Shown: one piece after another, positions 49,906 to 58,998 of the stretch
How the letters are laid out: every line of letters starts with the position of its first letter
Numbering within the stretch: the stretch's first letter is position 1
Assembly (NCBI GenBank): GCA_040079935.1
Contig: JBEBJI010000009.1
Span: forward strand, 19,013 to 83,012
Origin: Methylotenera_A sp040079935
GTDB lineage: Bacteria > Pseudomonadota > Gammaproteobacteria > Burkholderiales > Methylophilaceae
DNA length: 64,000 nucleotides
Reading direction: 5' to 3'
The notes under the pieces: generated by a model
Database searches by the model: none
The model's input: the letters and a program-made list of their open reading frames with translations, nothing else
Told to the model about the DNA's origin: nothing
Program-made: the position numbers and the translations under genes

Positions 49906-50423
49906 AATTCTGCTAGTGATTTTTCTATTTGATTAAGTATATTCGTAACAGGTTGATTGCCGGTATCAAAAATAAGAGCGGCCGTTTGCGTATACAGCGG
50001 ATTTCGCTCTGCGTACAGTTGCTCTAGTTTAGCGCGAATATCGACGTTTTGCAGTAATGGCCGATGTTTATCGTTGCGTGTACGATGCCAAAGCTCGTGC
50101 ACATTAGCGCGCAGGTAAATTACAGTGCCACAGGTTTGCAGCAACTTTCTATTCTCTTCTGCAATCACCGCACCACCGCCCGTCGCCATCACAATATTAC
50201 TTAACTTGGTAAGCTCTTGAATAATCGCAGTCTCGCGCTTACGAAAACCAGCTTCGCCTTCAAGTTCAAATATGACGGGAATTTTTACGCCCGTGCGCTT
50301 TTCAATTTCATGATCGGTATCATAAAAAACTTTGCCTAAATGTTTGGCTAGCAACTTACCAATTGTGGTTTTGCCGGCGCCCATTAAGCCTATAAAAAAA
50401 ATGTTATTCGCTTTGCCATTCAC
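49902..50423 (-). CDS. aroK: Shikimate kinase
   Basis: Phosphorylates shikimate at O3. It has 173 residues: P-loop GLMGAGKTTIGK (about 12-23), shikimate site YDTDHEIEKRTG, FRKRETAII and ATGGGAV. It lies between the pil operon terminator and aroB, the common order pilMNOPQ-aroK-aroB. Confidence 0.96.
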   Translation of the reverse strand: MNGKANNIFFIGLMGAGKTTIGKLLAKHLGKVFYDTDHEIEKRTGVKIPVIFELEGEAGFRKRETAIIQELTKLSNIVMATGGGAVIAEENRKLLQTCGTVIYLRANVHELWHRTRNDKHRPLLQNVDIRAKLEQLYAERNPLYTQTAALIFDTGNQPVTNILNQIEKSLAEL

Positions 50424-50442
50424 AATGTTTTGTATTGCAATA

Positions 50443-50474
50443 AAAAATGCCTATCAGGTAATGATAGGCATTTT
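50443..50474 (-). terminator. Rho-independent terminator of the pilMNOPQ operon
   Basis: AAAATGCCTATC and GATAGGCATTTT pair around a 6-base loop, followed on the minus strand by further T. It lies about 30 bases past the pilQ stop and 20 bases ahead of the aroK start. Confidence 0.82.
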
Positions 50475-50505
50475 AAGTTAAAGCGAGCGTTCTGTCAGGT
50501 TTGGC

Positions 50506-52725
50506 TTACCTTAAACCTAAACTTTCATCCATAATTTTTGGTGTAACGAAAATAAGCAGTTCAGATTTATCGCTAGCCTTACTTCTTTTCTTGAACGCAT
50601 TACCAATAATCGGCAGGTCGCCAAAGAAAGGTACTTTATCTACATCATTACGCTCAACCTGCTCATAAATCCCTCCTAGAACAGCCGTCTCACCATTTGA
50701 AACCAATACTTGCGTACTTACATTCTGAGTATCGATAGAAGGCACCCCAGAAAATACTTGACCCACTTTTTCTTTTTTCACATCTAAATCCATAATAATT
50801 TTATCATCTGGTGTAATTTGTGGTGTTACCTCTAGGCTAAGTACGGCCTCTTTAAAAGACACACTAGTTGCACCACTGCTGGAGGCTTCTAAGTATGGAA
50901 TCTCAACACCTGAAGCAATTTTTGCCTTATGTTGGTTAGCTGTAGTAACACGTGGGCTGGAAACGATTTTACCGCGCTTATCAGACTCCATCGCTGACAA
51001 TTCTAAATTAAGTAGTAATCCTGCTGGCAATCTAAGTAGACTAAATGCAATACTACCAAATGCGTTTTTCACGGGTAAGTTCGACATCAAATCCGGCAGT
51101 CCGTCTGAACTAGTCCCAGGAACGCCCTGTGTAGTTGTTTGAATAGTCCCGTTATGTTGACCCTGTGTAACCGAACCGGCAGACGTTGCAGTGGCAGCTG
51201 TAATTGCTGTAGGTGTATTACCTAGCGTTCCACCTGTTGTTAGTATATTGTTGCCTGGAGTACCTCTTTGTGTAATCCCAAATCTTGCACCCAGCTCCTT
51301 GCTAAAGTTTTCATTCGCAAGAACCAAACGTGATTCAATCATCACTTGTTTCACAGGCACATCTACTTTATTTAGGATTTCCTGAATCTCTGCAAGTTTT
51401 CTTGCCGTATCTTGTATGAATAATGTATTAGTTCTAACATCGGAATTCGCGGTACCTCGTTTAGATAAAACACCTTTATTTTGATTCTGACCGGTAGCAC
51501 CACCACCAGCTGATTTTGAACCAGTGAGCAAAGCTTTAAAGTCTTCTGCTTTTTGATAGCGCAATGTAAACGCTTCCGTACGTAATGGCTCCAAGTCTTC
51601 GATTGCGTTAACTGCTTCTAATTGGGCCTTTTCCTTAGCTGCAATTTCCTCAGCTGGTGCAATTGAGATCACATTGCCTGTCTTACGCATATCCAAGCCT
51701 TTGTTCTTCATAATGATATCTAAAGCTTGATCCCACGGTACATCTTTTAAACGCAAGGTAATATTGCCGGTAACTGTATCACTTGCGATGATATTCAATC
51801 CTGTAAAATCAGCAATTACTTGTAATACGGAGCGCACTTCGATATTTTGGAAGTTGAGTGAAAGTTTTTCGCCTGCATAACCAGGTTTAGAGCCTTTAAC
51901 CAGTTTATTCGGATCCTCAATCACCTGACGCACATCAATAATAAATTTGTTGTCTGCTTGATAAGCCGACTGTTCCCAGTTACCTTTAGGTTCAATCACC
52001 ATGCGGCCATTCTTACCCTGTTTCATCGTGTCTACATACAAAACTGGGGTGTTAAAATTAATAACATTCAGGCGCCGTTGTAGCTCTGCAGGCACATCAG
52101 TATTCACGAAATCAACTATCAGTAATTTGCCCTTTTGTTTAATATTAATACCAGTATTTGGGTCTGACAAATCAACCATGATGCGGCCTTCGCCGTTTTT
52201 ACCACGCGCAAAATCCACACCCGAAATAGCATGTGTTTGGTCACTGGTTGCTTTCGATTCCGCAAAGCGTGTTTCTGTAGCAGGTATGTCTGCTGAAGCA
52301 TCATTACCTTGTAACGTAATAATGACATCATTACCGTTCAATACAGCGTTATAACCAACGTTTCTTGAAAGATTTAACACCATGCGTGTACGATCTTTAG
52401 CTTGCGCTAATGAAACACTCTTTAACGCACCCTGTTCGCTAGGAATATTGCTCTTTGCCATGCCATTCCCTGTTTGCGGGAAATCTAGTGCAATTCTCGC
52501 TGGATTATTGAGCGTAAATCCTGCTGGTGGATTAGCCAATGGTTCTTTGAGCTGAACTCGGATACTGACACGTCCACCTGAAAGTGCAGAAAAATCTATA
52601 TTCTCGATTTTATTACTAAATAAATCTTCATCAGCTGCATACGCATTGCTAAACAGGCTCATACCCATCAACAGTATGAATGCAAATAGCTTTATCATCT
52701 TTTTAATCATGTTCATTCCAATCAT
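50506..52725 (-). CDS. pilQ: Type IV pilus secretin PilQ
   Basis: Outer-membrane secretin through which the pilus passes. Of 739 residues the first about 30 form a signal peptide (ending NAYA). AMIN domains (about 35-280), the STN/secretin N domains (about 290-480: LSLNFQNIEVRSVLQVIADFTGLNIIASDTVTGNITLRLKDVPWDQALDIIMKNKGL) and the secretin core (about 480-739, VPFFGDLPIIGNAFKKRSKASDKSELLIFVTPKI) follow. A Gly/Thr/Ala-rich loop lies about 510-570. The start may instead be one of the ATGs at 52716 or 52710. Confidence 0.95.
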   Translation of the reverse strand: MIGMNMIKKMIKLFAFILLMGMSLFSNAYAADEDLFSNKIENIDFSALSGGRVSIRVQLKEPLANPPAGFTLNNPARIALDFPQTGNGMAKSNIPSEQGALKSVSLAQAKDRTRMVLNLSRNVGYNAVLNGNDVIITLQGNDASADIPATETRFAESKATSDQTHAISGVDFARGKNGEGRIMVDLSDPNTGINIKQKGKLLIVDFVNTDVPAELQRRLNVINFNTPVLYVDTMKQGKNGRMVIEPKGNWEQSAYQADNKFIIDVRQVIEDPNKLVKGSKPGYAGEKLSLNFQNIEVRSVLQVIADFTGLNIIASDTVTGNITLRLKDVPWDQALDIIMKNKGLDMRKTGNVISIAPAEEIAAKEKAQLEAVNAIEDLEPLRTEAFTLRYQKAEDFKALLTGSKSAGGGATGQNQNKGVLSKRGTANSDVRTNTLFIQDTARKLAEIQEILNKVDVPVKQVMIESRLVLANENFSKELGARFGITQRGTPGNNILTTGGTLGNTPTAITAATATSAGSVTQGQHNGTIQTTTQGVPGTSSDGLPDLMSNLPVKNAFGSIAFSLLRLPAGLLLNLELSAMESDKRGKIVSSPRVTTANQHKAKIASGVEIPYLEASSSGATSVSFKEAVLSLEVTPQITPDDKIIMDLDVKKEKVGQVFSGVPSIDTQNVSTQVLVSNGETAVLGGIYEQVERNDVDKVPFFGDLPIIGNAFKKRSKASDKSELLIFVTPKIMDESLGLR

Positions 52726-53244
52726 TTATTCTTGCAGATTAATACTAGCATTATGTTCTACCCAATCACCCGTCAGGTCATCTTGAATAATTTCTTTAAT
52801 TACAATATCACTTTCGTTAATTTGCGTTACCAAACCATAGTTTGGTCCAATATAGTTGCCTCTTTTTATCTGCTGTATCGTGTTATCCGGCGTTTTAATG
52901 AGCGCATATGTGAGTTTATTTTTGCTCATTGAGCCCACATATTTCAAACTTTCCAGTGGATAAGCTTCCAACGCTTCTTTAGGTCGATTGGTGTTAGGCT
53001 GTAAAGCACCCGCTTTACTTGCCGCTTTACGTGCCTTGAATGGGTCAGACAAGGTGCCATCAGCGTTATATTGTAGTGGTGAATAAGGTAGCACTTCTGG
53101 TAAAGGCTCAACATTTTTACTCATATCATTAGCCGCAGTAGCCATGAACTTATCTAGGTCATCGCCCTTGTCGCCATTGCATGCTACAAGCAATATTATT
53201 AGCCCAGAAATAAATAAAAAACTTATATATTTATTTTTTATCAT
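52726..53244 (-). CDS. pilP: Type IV pilus lipoprotein PilP
   Basis: 172 residues; lipobox LLVAC with Cys22. The C-terminal half (about 85-170: AYPLESLKYVGSMSKNKLTYALIKTPDNTIQQIKRGNYIGPNYGLVTQINESDIVIKEII) is the beta-sandwich that contacts PilQ. It overlaps pilO by 4 bases and abuts pilQ. Confidence 0.94.
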   Translation of the reverse strand: MIKNKYISFLFISGLIILLVACNGDKGDDLDKFMATAANDMSKNVEPLPEVLPYSPLQYNADGTLSDPFKARKAASKAGALQPNTNRPKEALEAYPLESLKYVGSMSKNKLTYALIKTPDNTIQQIKRGNYIGPNYGLVTQINESDIVIKEIIQDDLTGDWVEHNASINLQE

Positions 53245-53888
53245 TTCTTCTTATCTTTCTTTTTATCTTTCATTTCAGCAGCTTTCTTAGCCGCAACTTC
53301 TGAAGAATCTAAATAACGATAAGTTTTTGCGACTGCTTCCATAGTTAACACACTGTCCTTTGTGTCTTTATTCAATGGTGCGATTGACAAATCGTTTAGT
53401 GTCACAATTCTCGACAGCTTAGATATATCAGTCGCAAAAGCGCCTATATCGTGATAGTTGCCTTTGATTTTAATTTGAATTGGCATCTCAGCATAGAAAT
53501 CAGCCGCAACTTCTTGACCTGGTTTAAATAAATCAAATTCTAAACCACGACCTAATCCTGCTTGATTAATGTCCGTTAGCAAACCATCCATTTGTGACTT
53601 ATCGGGCAGCTGTTTTAACAAAGCGCCAAAAGTTTTTTCAATATCAATCATTTGTTGCTTATACGCATCAATTTTCACTGCTTGAGCTTTTTTAGTCAGG
53701 AATACTTGCCGCAACTCTTCTTCTTTAGCCTTGGCTTGGTCAAACTCATCCAGCTCTGGACCCCATAAAAACCAGTAACCTAGCGCCACTAAAATTAAAA
53801 ATAAAATACCGAGTAGCACCAACTTGACGGGCATGGGCAAACTGCCAGCATTTTTAAAATCGATATTATTAAAATCATCTAATTTCAT
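53241..53888 (-). CDS. pilO: Type IV pilus assembly protein PilO
   Basis: 215 residues: a short cytoplasmic N-terminus, a membrane segment (about 22-44), a coiled coil (about 50-90) and a ferredoxin-like periplasmic domain. The C-terminus is lysine-rich (KDKKKDKKK). It forms the inner-membrane alignment complex with PilM, PilN and PilP. Confidence 0.93.
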   Translation of the reverse strand: MKLDDFNNIDFKNAGSLPMPVKLVLLGILFLILVALGYWFLWGPELDEFDQAKAKEEELRQVFLTKKAQAVKIDAYKQQMIDIEKTFGALLKQLPDKSQMDGLLTDINQAGLGRGLEFDLFKPGQEVAADFYAEMPIQIKIKGNYHDIGAFATDISKLSRIVTLNDLSIAPLNKDTKDSVLTMEAVAKTYRYLDSSEVAAKKAAEMKDKKKDKKK

Positions 53889-54475
53889 TATTTAGCTCCC
53901 ACCTTTTTCTTGTTGGGTGCTTCTTCATCAGTTTTTTGTGCTTTTAAGCTCACATTGAGCGTAAATTCGTTTTGTTTTATATTATTGACAGTGAGTGATT
54001 TAATTTCTACTAAATTAGGGGATTCCAACCAATTTGAAACACTTAAATTCCTAACCAAGGTCGCAACTCTCGCATTGGTATCAGCGACGCCCGCTAGTGT
54101 AATCAAATTACCCGTTTGCTTAATGCTCTTAAGGTATAAACCTTCCGGTAATTGGCGCGTCAACTCATCTAATATCACCACAGACTGGCTACGATTAGTT
54201 TGTAAGTTCTCAACAATCTGTTTACGTTCCAATACATTGTTAATTTGATCTTTTAAGTCTTTAATGTCAGCGATTTCTTTATCTAAGCTAGCAATCGCTT
54301 TTTCTAAACGGCCATTCCTTTCGAGTTGTGATTCTTTTTGTGCCCCAAGAAATTGCCAGCCCAAAAATATAACCGCGCATGCTCCGCCAGCCGCCATCAA
54401 GGCCATCAAGCCAAATTCGCGCTGACGTTCTGCACGTTTGATTTGACGATGAGGTAATAAATTAATACGCATCAT
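53888..54475 (-). CDS. pilN: Type IV pilus assembly protein PilN
   Basis: 195 residues. The N-terminal INLLPHR motif, which binds PilM, is at residues 4-10, followed by a membrane segment (about 25-46), a coiled coil and a ferredoxin-like domain (about 95-175). Its last base is shared with the pilO start. Confidence 0.94.
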   Translation of the reverse strand: MMRINLLPHRQIKRAERQREFGLMALMAAGGACAVIFLGWQFLGAQKESQLERNGRLEKAIASLDKEIADIKDLKDQINNVLERKQIVENLQTNRSQSVVILDELTRQLPEGLYLKSIKQTGNLITLAGVADTNARVATLVRNLSVSNWLESPNLVEIKSLTVNNIKQNEFTLNVSLKAQKTDEEAPNKKKVGAK

Positions 54476-54476
54476 A

Positions 54477-55547
54477 TTAATCCACTCCGCGCATAGCTAG
54501 GCCGCAAGCAATAATTAGCGCAGGCGCATCAGTGGTAGCTTGCTGCTGCTTTACTCTAGAACTCAGCGACATTGATTGAAATGGGTTAGCAATAATGGTA
54601 TTAACCTGGGTTCGATCTTGGACCATCACATCAACCGCTGGAATTGCCGCACAACCGCCAGCCAACACGATATGATCCACACGGTTAAATTGTGTTGAGC
54701 TAGTAAAGAACTGTAGTGCACGCGCCACTTCGGTTGACATTGACTGCATAAAAGGCTGCAAGACTTCATTTTCATAGCTCTCAGGCAAGCCGCCTTTGCG
54801 CTTAGCAATTTCAGCTTCTTCTACCGACAAACCAAAACGACGTTGAATTTCTTGCGTTAACTGCGCGCCACCAAATGCTTGTTCGCGCGTATATACCGAC
54901 TTATTATCGTGCAACACATTAATATGCATCATCACCGCGCCAACATCGACAATCATTACTGTTTGATCCTTACCTGAGTTCGGCAATTGATTCGCCACAA
55001 TGCCATATGCGGCTTCGGTAGCGTAGGTATCAACATCCATAACAATTACTTTAAGTCCCGCATCTTCGGCCGCCGCCACGCGATCTTCAATTTTTTCTTT
55101 TCTAGCCGCCGCAATCAAGACTTCTACCTCGTCAGCATTGCTTGGCGCAGGACCAATTATTTGAAAATCTATATTCACTTCTTCTAGCGGAAACGGTATG
55201 TACTGATTGGCTTCAGCCTCAACTTGAGCCTCCATGTCGGTTTCGCGTAAATCTGCCGACATCAATACTTTTTTAGTAATCACTGCGGCAGAAGGCAAAG
55301 CCAGTGCAGTGCGCTTTTCGCGCGAGCCCAATAGCTTCCACGCAAGCTTGACAGCGTCAGAAACCTGCTCTAAACCAGAGACGTTGCCATCCACAATCGC
55401 ATCTTTTGGAATCGCAGCGATAGAATAACCTTCAAGACGATAGCTACCCTTTCCCGTAGACGAGAGCTCTACCATTTTGACAGCCGAAGTACTAATATCA
55501 ACCCCGATAAGAGGCGGTGTACTTTCATTAAAAAAATCGAATTTCAA
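54477..55547 (-). CDS. pilM: Type IV pilus assembly protein PilM
   Basis: Cytoplasmic actin-like ATPase-fold protein of 356 residues that binds PilN. GVDISTSAVKMVEL near the N-terminus and VMIVDVGAVMMHINVLHDNKSVYTREQAFGGAQLT and HIVLAGGCAAIPAVD are nucleotide-site segments. The start codon is TTG; no in-frame ATG is near, and the N-terminus KFDFFNESTPPLIGVDIS fits the family. It is the first gene of pilMNOPQ, divergent from mrcA. Confidence 0.95.
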   Translation of the reverse strand: MKFDFFNESTPPLIGVDISTSAVKMVELSSTGKGSYRLEGYSIAAIPKDAIVDGNVSGLEQVSDAVKLAWKLLGSREKRTALALPSAAVITKKVLMSADLRETDMEAQVEAEANQYIPFPLEEVNIDFQIIGPAPSNADEVEVLIAAARKEKIEDRVAAAEDAGLKVIVMDVDTYATEAAYGIVANQLPNSGKDQTVMIVDVGAVMMHINVLHDNKSVYTREQAFGGAQLTQEIQRRFGLSVEEAEIAKRKGGLPESYENEVLQPFMQSMSTEVARALQFFTSSTQFNRVDHIVLAGGCAAIPAVDVMVQDRTQVNTIIANPFQSMSLSSRVKQQQATTDAPALIIACGLAMRGVD

Positions 55548-55833
55548 ATTAAAATTCTCTTTCTATATTCATGGGTTATGCACAATAGTGATAATTTACA
55601 TTAAATCCTAGCAACAACTTATCGCCCTGTAAAGCAATTTTTTATTTTAAATTTGAACAAAGTCCACATTTGTTGCATATGTACCAATTTAAACACAGTC
55701 TATATAACTAGTAATTTATAATATCTAATTGCATATAATTAATAATATCTACGGAATTTTTGTTACCTTACTTAAGTCTATATCCTGCTAAAATGTACCA
55801 ATTAGGTATGATTTAATTCATTAAAGCTCTTTT

Positions 55834-58350
55834 ATGACCCCAAAAAAGTGGTGGCACTTCCTCATACTCTTTGTAATTGTTGGCGGGCTCAGTTTAACTG
55901 CGCTCACAGCGTTAGCCATTACGCTTATCTACCCCACACTGCCCTCGCTCGAGGCGCTTACTAATTATCAACCCAAGCTGCCACTGCGCGTATATTCGGC
56001 TGATGGTTATTTAATTAGCGAATTTGGTGAGGAGCGCCGTGCCTTTGTGAAAATTGAAAATGTACCTAAAAATCTAAAAGATGCCGTATTAGCGATTGAA
56101 GACCGTCGCTTTTATCAGCATGGTGGCATTGACACAAAAGGTATTGCGCGTGCCATCAAAAATAATCTCACTGGCAAAAGCCACGAAGGTGCCAGCACGA
56201 TTACCATGCAAGTGGCCAAAAACTTTTTTACTGTGCCTGGCGGCAAACGCAACATGGTCACAAAAGTAAAAGAAGCATTGCTGGCAATGAAGATAGAAAA
56301 GGCACTGAATAAAGACCAAATTTTTGAACTTTATCTAAACCAGATATTTTTAGGACAGCGTTCATATGGCTTTGCGGCGGCATCGCAAGTGTATTTCGGC
56401 AAATCGCTAGGAAAGCTTTCATTGGCTGAGTCAGCACTATTGGCGGGCTTGCCAAAAGCACCTACTGGCTATAATCCTTACATAAACCCTAAACGCGCCA
56501 TAGAAAGGCAGCACGAAGTTTTACGCGATATGCAACGCTACGGTTTTATTGACGAAGCCAAATTTAACGAGGCAATGAAACAGCCACTTAAATTTAAATC
56601 TTCTAAATTATCCAAAGATTTAGATGCTGATTATGTTGCAGAAATTGTGCGTCAAATTTTGTTCCAGCATTATCAAGAAGGTATTTACAGCAGCGGCCTT
56701 AAAGTTTACACCACCATTATCAAAGCCAATCAAGAGGCCGCAAACAACGCAATCTTGCAAGGCATTTTGGAGTATCAGCGCCGCCAAGGCTATCAAAAAC
56801 CTGAGAAAAATATTGATTTAAACCAATTAAAATCTGCAAACCTGGAGGAAGGTTTGCAAATCGCGTTGAATGATATCGAAGAGTACCGCGGATTTGTGCC
56901 CGCTATCGTGACAGTTGTTACGCCAAAGCTGGTCAAAGTATTTAGTAAAAAAGGTGAGCAACTTGAAATTAGTGGTATTGGTTTAAGTTTGTTACAAAAA
57001 AATCTAGCTGATAAAGACCCTAAAAACTACAAAATCAAAGCTGGTTCTGTGGTGCGCATCATTAAAAGTCAGAATATTTGGCACATTGTACAATTACCTG
57101 AGGTTGAATCTGCATTGGTTGCACTTAACCCTGAAAATGGCGCCGTTACTGCCTTAGTAGGTGGTTTTGATTACAAAAAGAATAAATTTAACCATGTCAC
57201 TCAAGCTTGGCGCCAGCCTGGCTCTAGCTTTAAACCTTTCGTCTATTCGGCCGCCTTAGAAAAGGGTTTCACGCCCGCAACCATTGTCGAGGACGAGCCG
57301 ATTTCCATGTCGGCAGGCGAAGTGGGCAGCGATAAAATATGGGAGCCGAAAAACTTTGATGGTAATTACGAAGGGCCGATTAGACTAAGAACTGCACTTA
57401 CAAAATCGAAAAATATGGTTTCAATTCGCGTACTGAAAAGCATAGGCGCGCGATACGCGCAAGATTACATCACCAAATTTGGCTTTTCACGCAAAGATCA
57501 TCCTGCATATTTAACCATGGCGCTAGGTGCAGGGCAGACTACGCCTTGGACGATGGCGAGCGGCTATGCGGTATTTGCCAATGGCGGCTATCGCGTCACC
57601 CCGCACATCATCAACAAAATTACCGATAGCAACGGTAAGTTGGTTGAAGAAATGCGCTACCCCCAAGCCAGAAAAGACGCGCCACGCGTCATTGATCCAC
57701 GCAACGCATTTTTGATGACCTCGATGATGCATGATGTAGTACAGCGTGGAACCGCTACTAAAGCTAGAGCACTTGGTCGTAACGATTTAGCTGGCAAAAC
57801 TGGCACAACCAATAACCTAGTCGATGCTTGGTTCGCGGGTTACAACCCCAAACAAGTAGCCGTGGCCTGGATAGGTTATGACCAGCCACGCACGCTAGGC
57901 AAACTTGAAACAGGTGGTACAGCCGCCTTGCCGATATGGATTCGTTACATGGCAACCGCTTTGCGCGGCATGCCAGATGTGCCTGTAAGCGTGCCAGATG
58001 GCGTAATGCAGCTTAAAATCGATCCGCTATTAGGCATTCTTATTGGTGAGGATGAAGAAGGCATTTACGAATATTTTTATAATGAAACTCCGCCACCAGA
58101 AGTAGAAACTTATATTCCGCCTTTGGAAGAACCAACCGCAGAAGATTTTCCAGCAGCCGCTTTTCCAGACAGTATGCTAGACAATCCATTACAGCCACCT
58201 CCGTCACGTGAGCCACAAAATGACACTTCAATCAATCGCTCGATTGAACATCCTCATCAGCCGGCTAATCCACCTCCCAGCAGAACCAATAATAATGACG
58301 GTGACAGCAGTGATTCAGCCGCCCGCATGCTTAATCCTTCTGGTTTTTAA
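55834..58350 (+). CDS. mrcA: Penicillin-binding protein 1A (bifunctional)
   Basis: 838 residues. An N-terminal membrane segment (about 8-30) is followed by the GT51 transglycosylase (about 50-230: IEDRRFYQHGGIDTKGIARAI, GASTITMQVAKNFF, KIEKALNKDQIFELYLNQIFLGQRSYGF) and an OB-like insert. The transpeptidase (about 425-700) has the SxxK motif in QPGSSFKPFVYS, SKN, and KTGTTN. A Pro-rich tail (about 745-838) is probably disordered. The 286-base AT-rich gap to the divergent pilM holds promoters for both; an extended -10 TGCTAAAAT lies at 55786-55794. The mrcA/pilM arrangement is conserved in proteobacteria. Confidence 0.96.
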   Translation: MTPKKWWHFLILFVIVGGLSLTALTALAITLIYPTLPSLEALTNYQPKLPLRVYSADGYLISEFGEERRAFVKIENVPKNLKDAVLAIEDRRFYQHGGIDTKGIARAIKNNLTGKSHEGASTITMQVAKNFFTVPGGKRNMVTKVKEALLAMKIEKALNKDQIFELYLNQIFLGQRSYGFAAASQVYFGKSLGKLSLAESALLAGLPKAPTGYNPYINPKRAIERQHEVLRDMQRYGFIDEAKFNEAMKQPLKFKSSKLSKDLDADYVAEIVRQILFQHYQEGIYSSGLKVYTTIIKANQEAANNAILQGILEYQRRQGYQKPEKNIDLNQLKSANLEEGLQIALNDIEEYRGFVPAIVTVVTPKLVKVFSKKGEQLEISGIGLSLLQKNLADKDPKNYKIKAGSVVRIIKSQNIWHIVQLPEVESALVALNPENGAVTALVGGFDYKKNKFNHVTQAWRQPGSSFKPFVYSAALEKGFTPATIVEDEPISMSAGEVGSDKIWEPKNFDGNYEGPIRLRTALTKSKNMVSIRVLKSIGARYAQDYITKFGFSRKDHPAYLTMALGAGQTTPWTMASGYAVFANGGYRVTPHIINKITDSNGKLVEEMRYPQARKDAPRVIDPRNAFLMTSMMHDVVQRGTATKARALGRNDLAGKTGTTNNLVDAWFAGYNPKQVAVAWIGYDQPRTLGKLETGGTAALPIWIRYMATALRGMPDVPVSVPDGVMQLKIDPLLGILIGEDEEGIYEYFYNETPPPEVETYIPPLEEPTAEDFPAAAFPDSMLDNPLQPPPSREPQNDTSINRSIEHPHQPANPPPSRTNNNDGDSSDSAARMLNPSGF

Positions 58351-58368
58351 CTTTGGTCTTAGTACAAC

Positions 58369-58992
58369 ATGGCGCGCGAAAACTTAGATCATATTCGTCA
58401 GCTCATCGCCCAGCAAGCCGCGCGCATGATGGCGGAAGACGGTGTACATGATTTCGCCTACGCCAAAAAGAAAGCAGGGCGGCAACTTGGTGTGAGCGAA
58501 AATAGCGTGCTGCCCACCAATGCCGAGATTGAAGAAGAAATTCGGCTTTATCACGAAATTTTTAATGCGGATGAACAACCGCTAGAGCTGGCCAAATTGC
58601 GCAAAACTGCGCTGATGACCATGCAGCTTTTCGAGCGCTTTAACCCGCATTTAACAGGTTCTGTTTTAGATGGCACCGCAGGAAAGTTCGCACAAACCAA
58701 TATTCACCTATTTGCCGATAGCGCAAAAGATGTAGAAATGTTTCTGCTCAATCAGCAAATTCCATTTGATAGTAGCGAAAAATCGTATCGAATCTCAGAC
58801 AAGCCCAGCAAAGACAAAAAAGAAAAAGTACGCAAAACCGTGCCAGTGTTTACGTTAGAAACCGAATACGGCATTCAAAAAATCAGCGTATTTGATGTGG
58901 ATGACATGCGCGTTGCAACGAAGCGAACAGCTGATGGCAGCAATGCCGAACGCGCTGATATTAACGACTTACAAGTGCTATTAAACGCTTAA
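58369..58992 (+). CDS. Nucleotidyltransferase-like protein, degenerate
   Basis: 207 residues. The middle contains HLTGSVLDGTAGKFAQTNIHLFADSAKDVEMFLL, which follows the pattern of nucleotidyltransferase folds (GS, about ten residues, then DxD). Here the DxD position reads NIH, so the two metal-binding aspartates are missing. The N-terminal 60 residues are helical and charged. I know of similar uncharacterised betaproteobacterial proteins but no function. It starts 19 bases after mrcA and may be co-transcribed. Confidence 0.75.
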   Translation: MARENLDHIRQLIAQQAARMMAEDGVHDFAYAKKKAGRQLGVSENSVLPTNAEIEEEIRLYHEIFNADEQPLELAKLRKTALMTMQLFERFNPHLTGSVLDGTAGKFAQTNIHLFADSAKDVEMFLLNQQIPFDSSEKSYRISDKPSKDKKEKVRKTVPVFTLETEYGIQKISVFDVDDMRVATKRTADGSNAERADINDLQVLLNA

Positions 58993-58998
58993 AAAATT

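Noticed and set aside
55548..55833. Possible small gene in the AT-rich pilM/mrcA gap
   Set aside because: No frame with a start site of useful length; best explained as a divergent promoter region.
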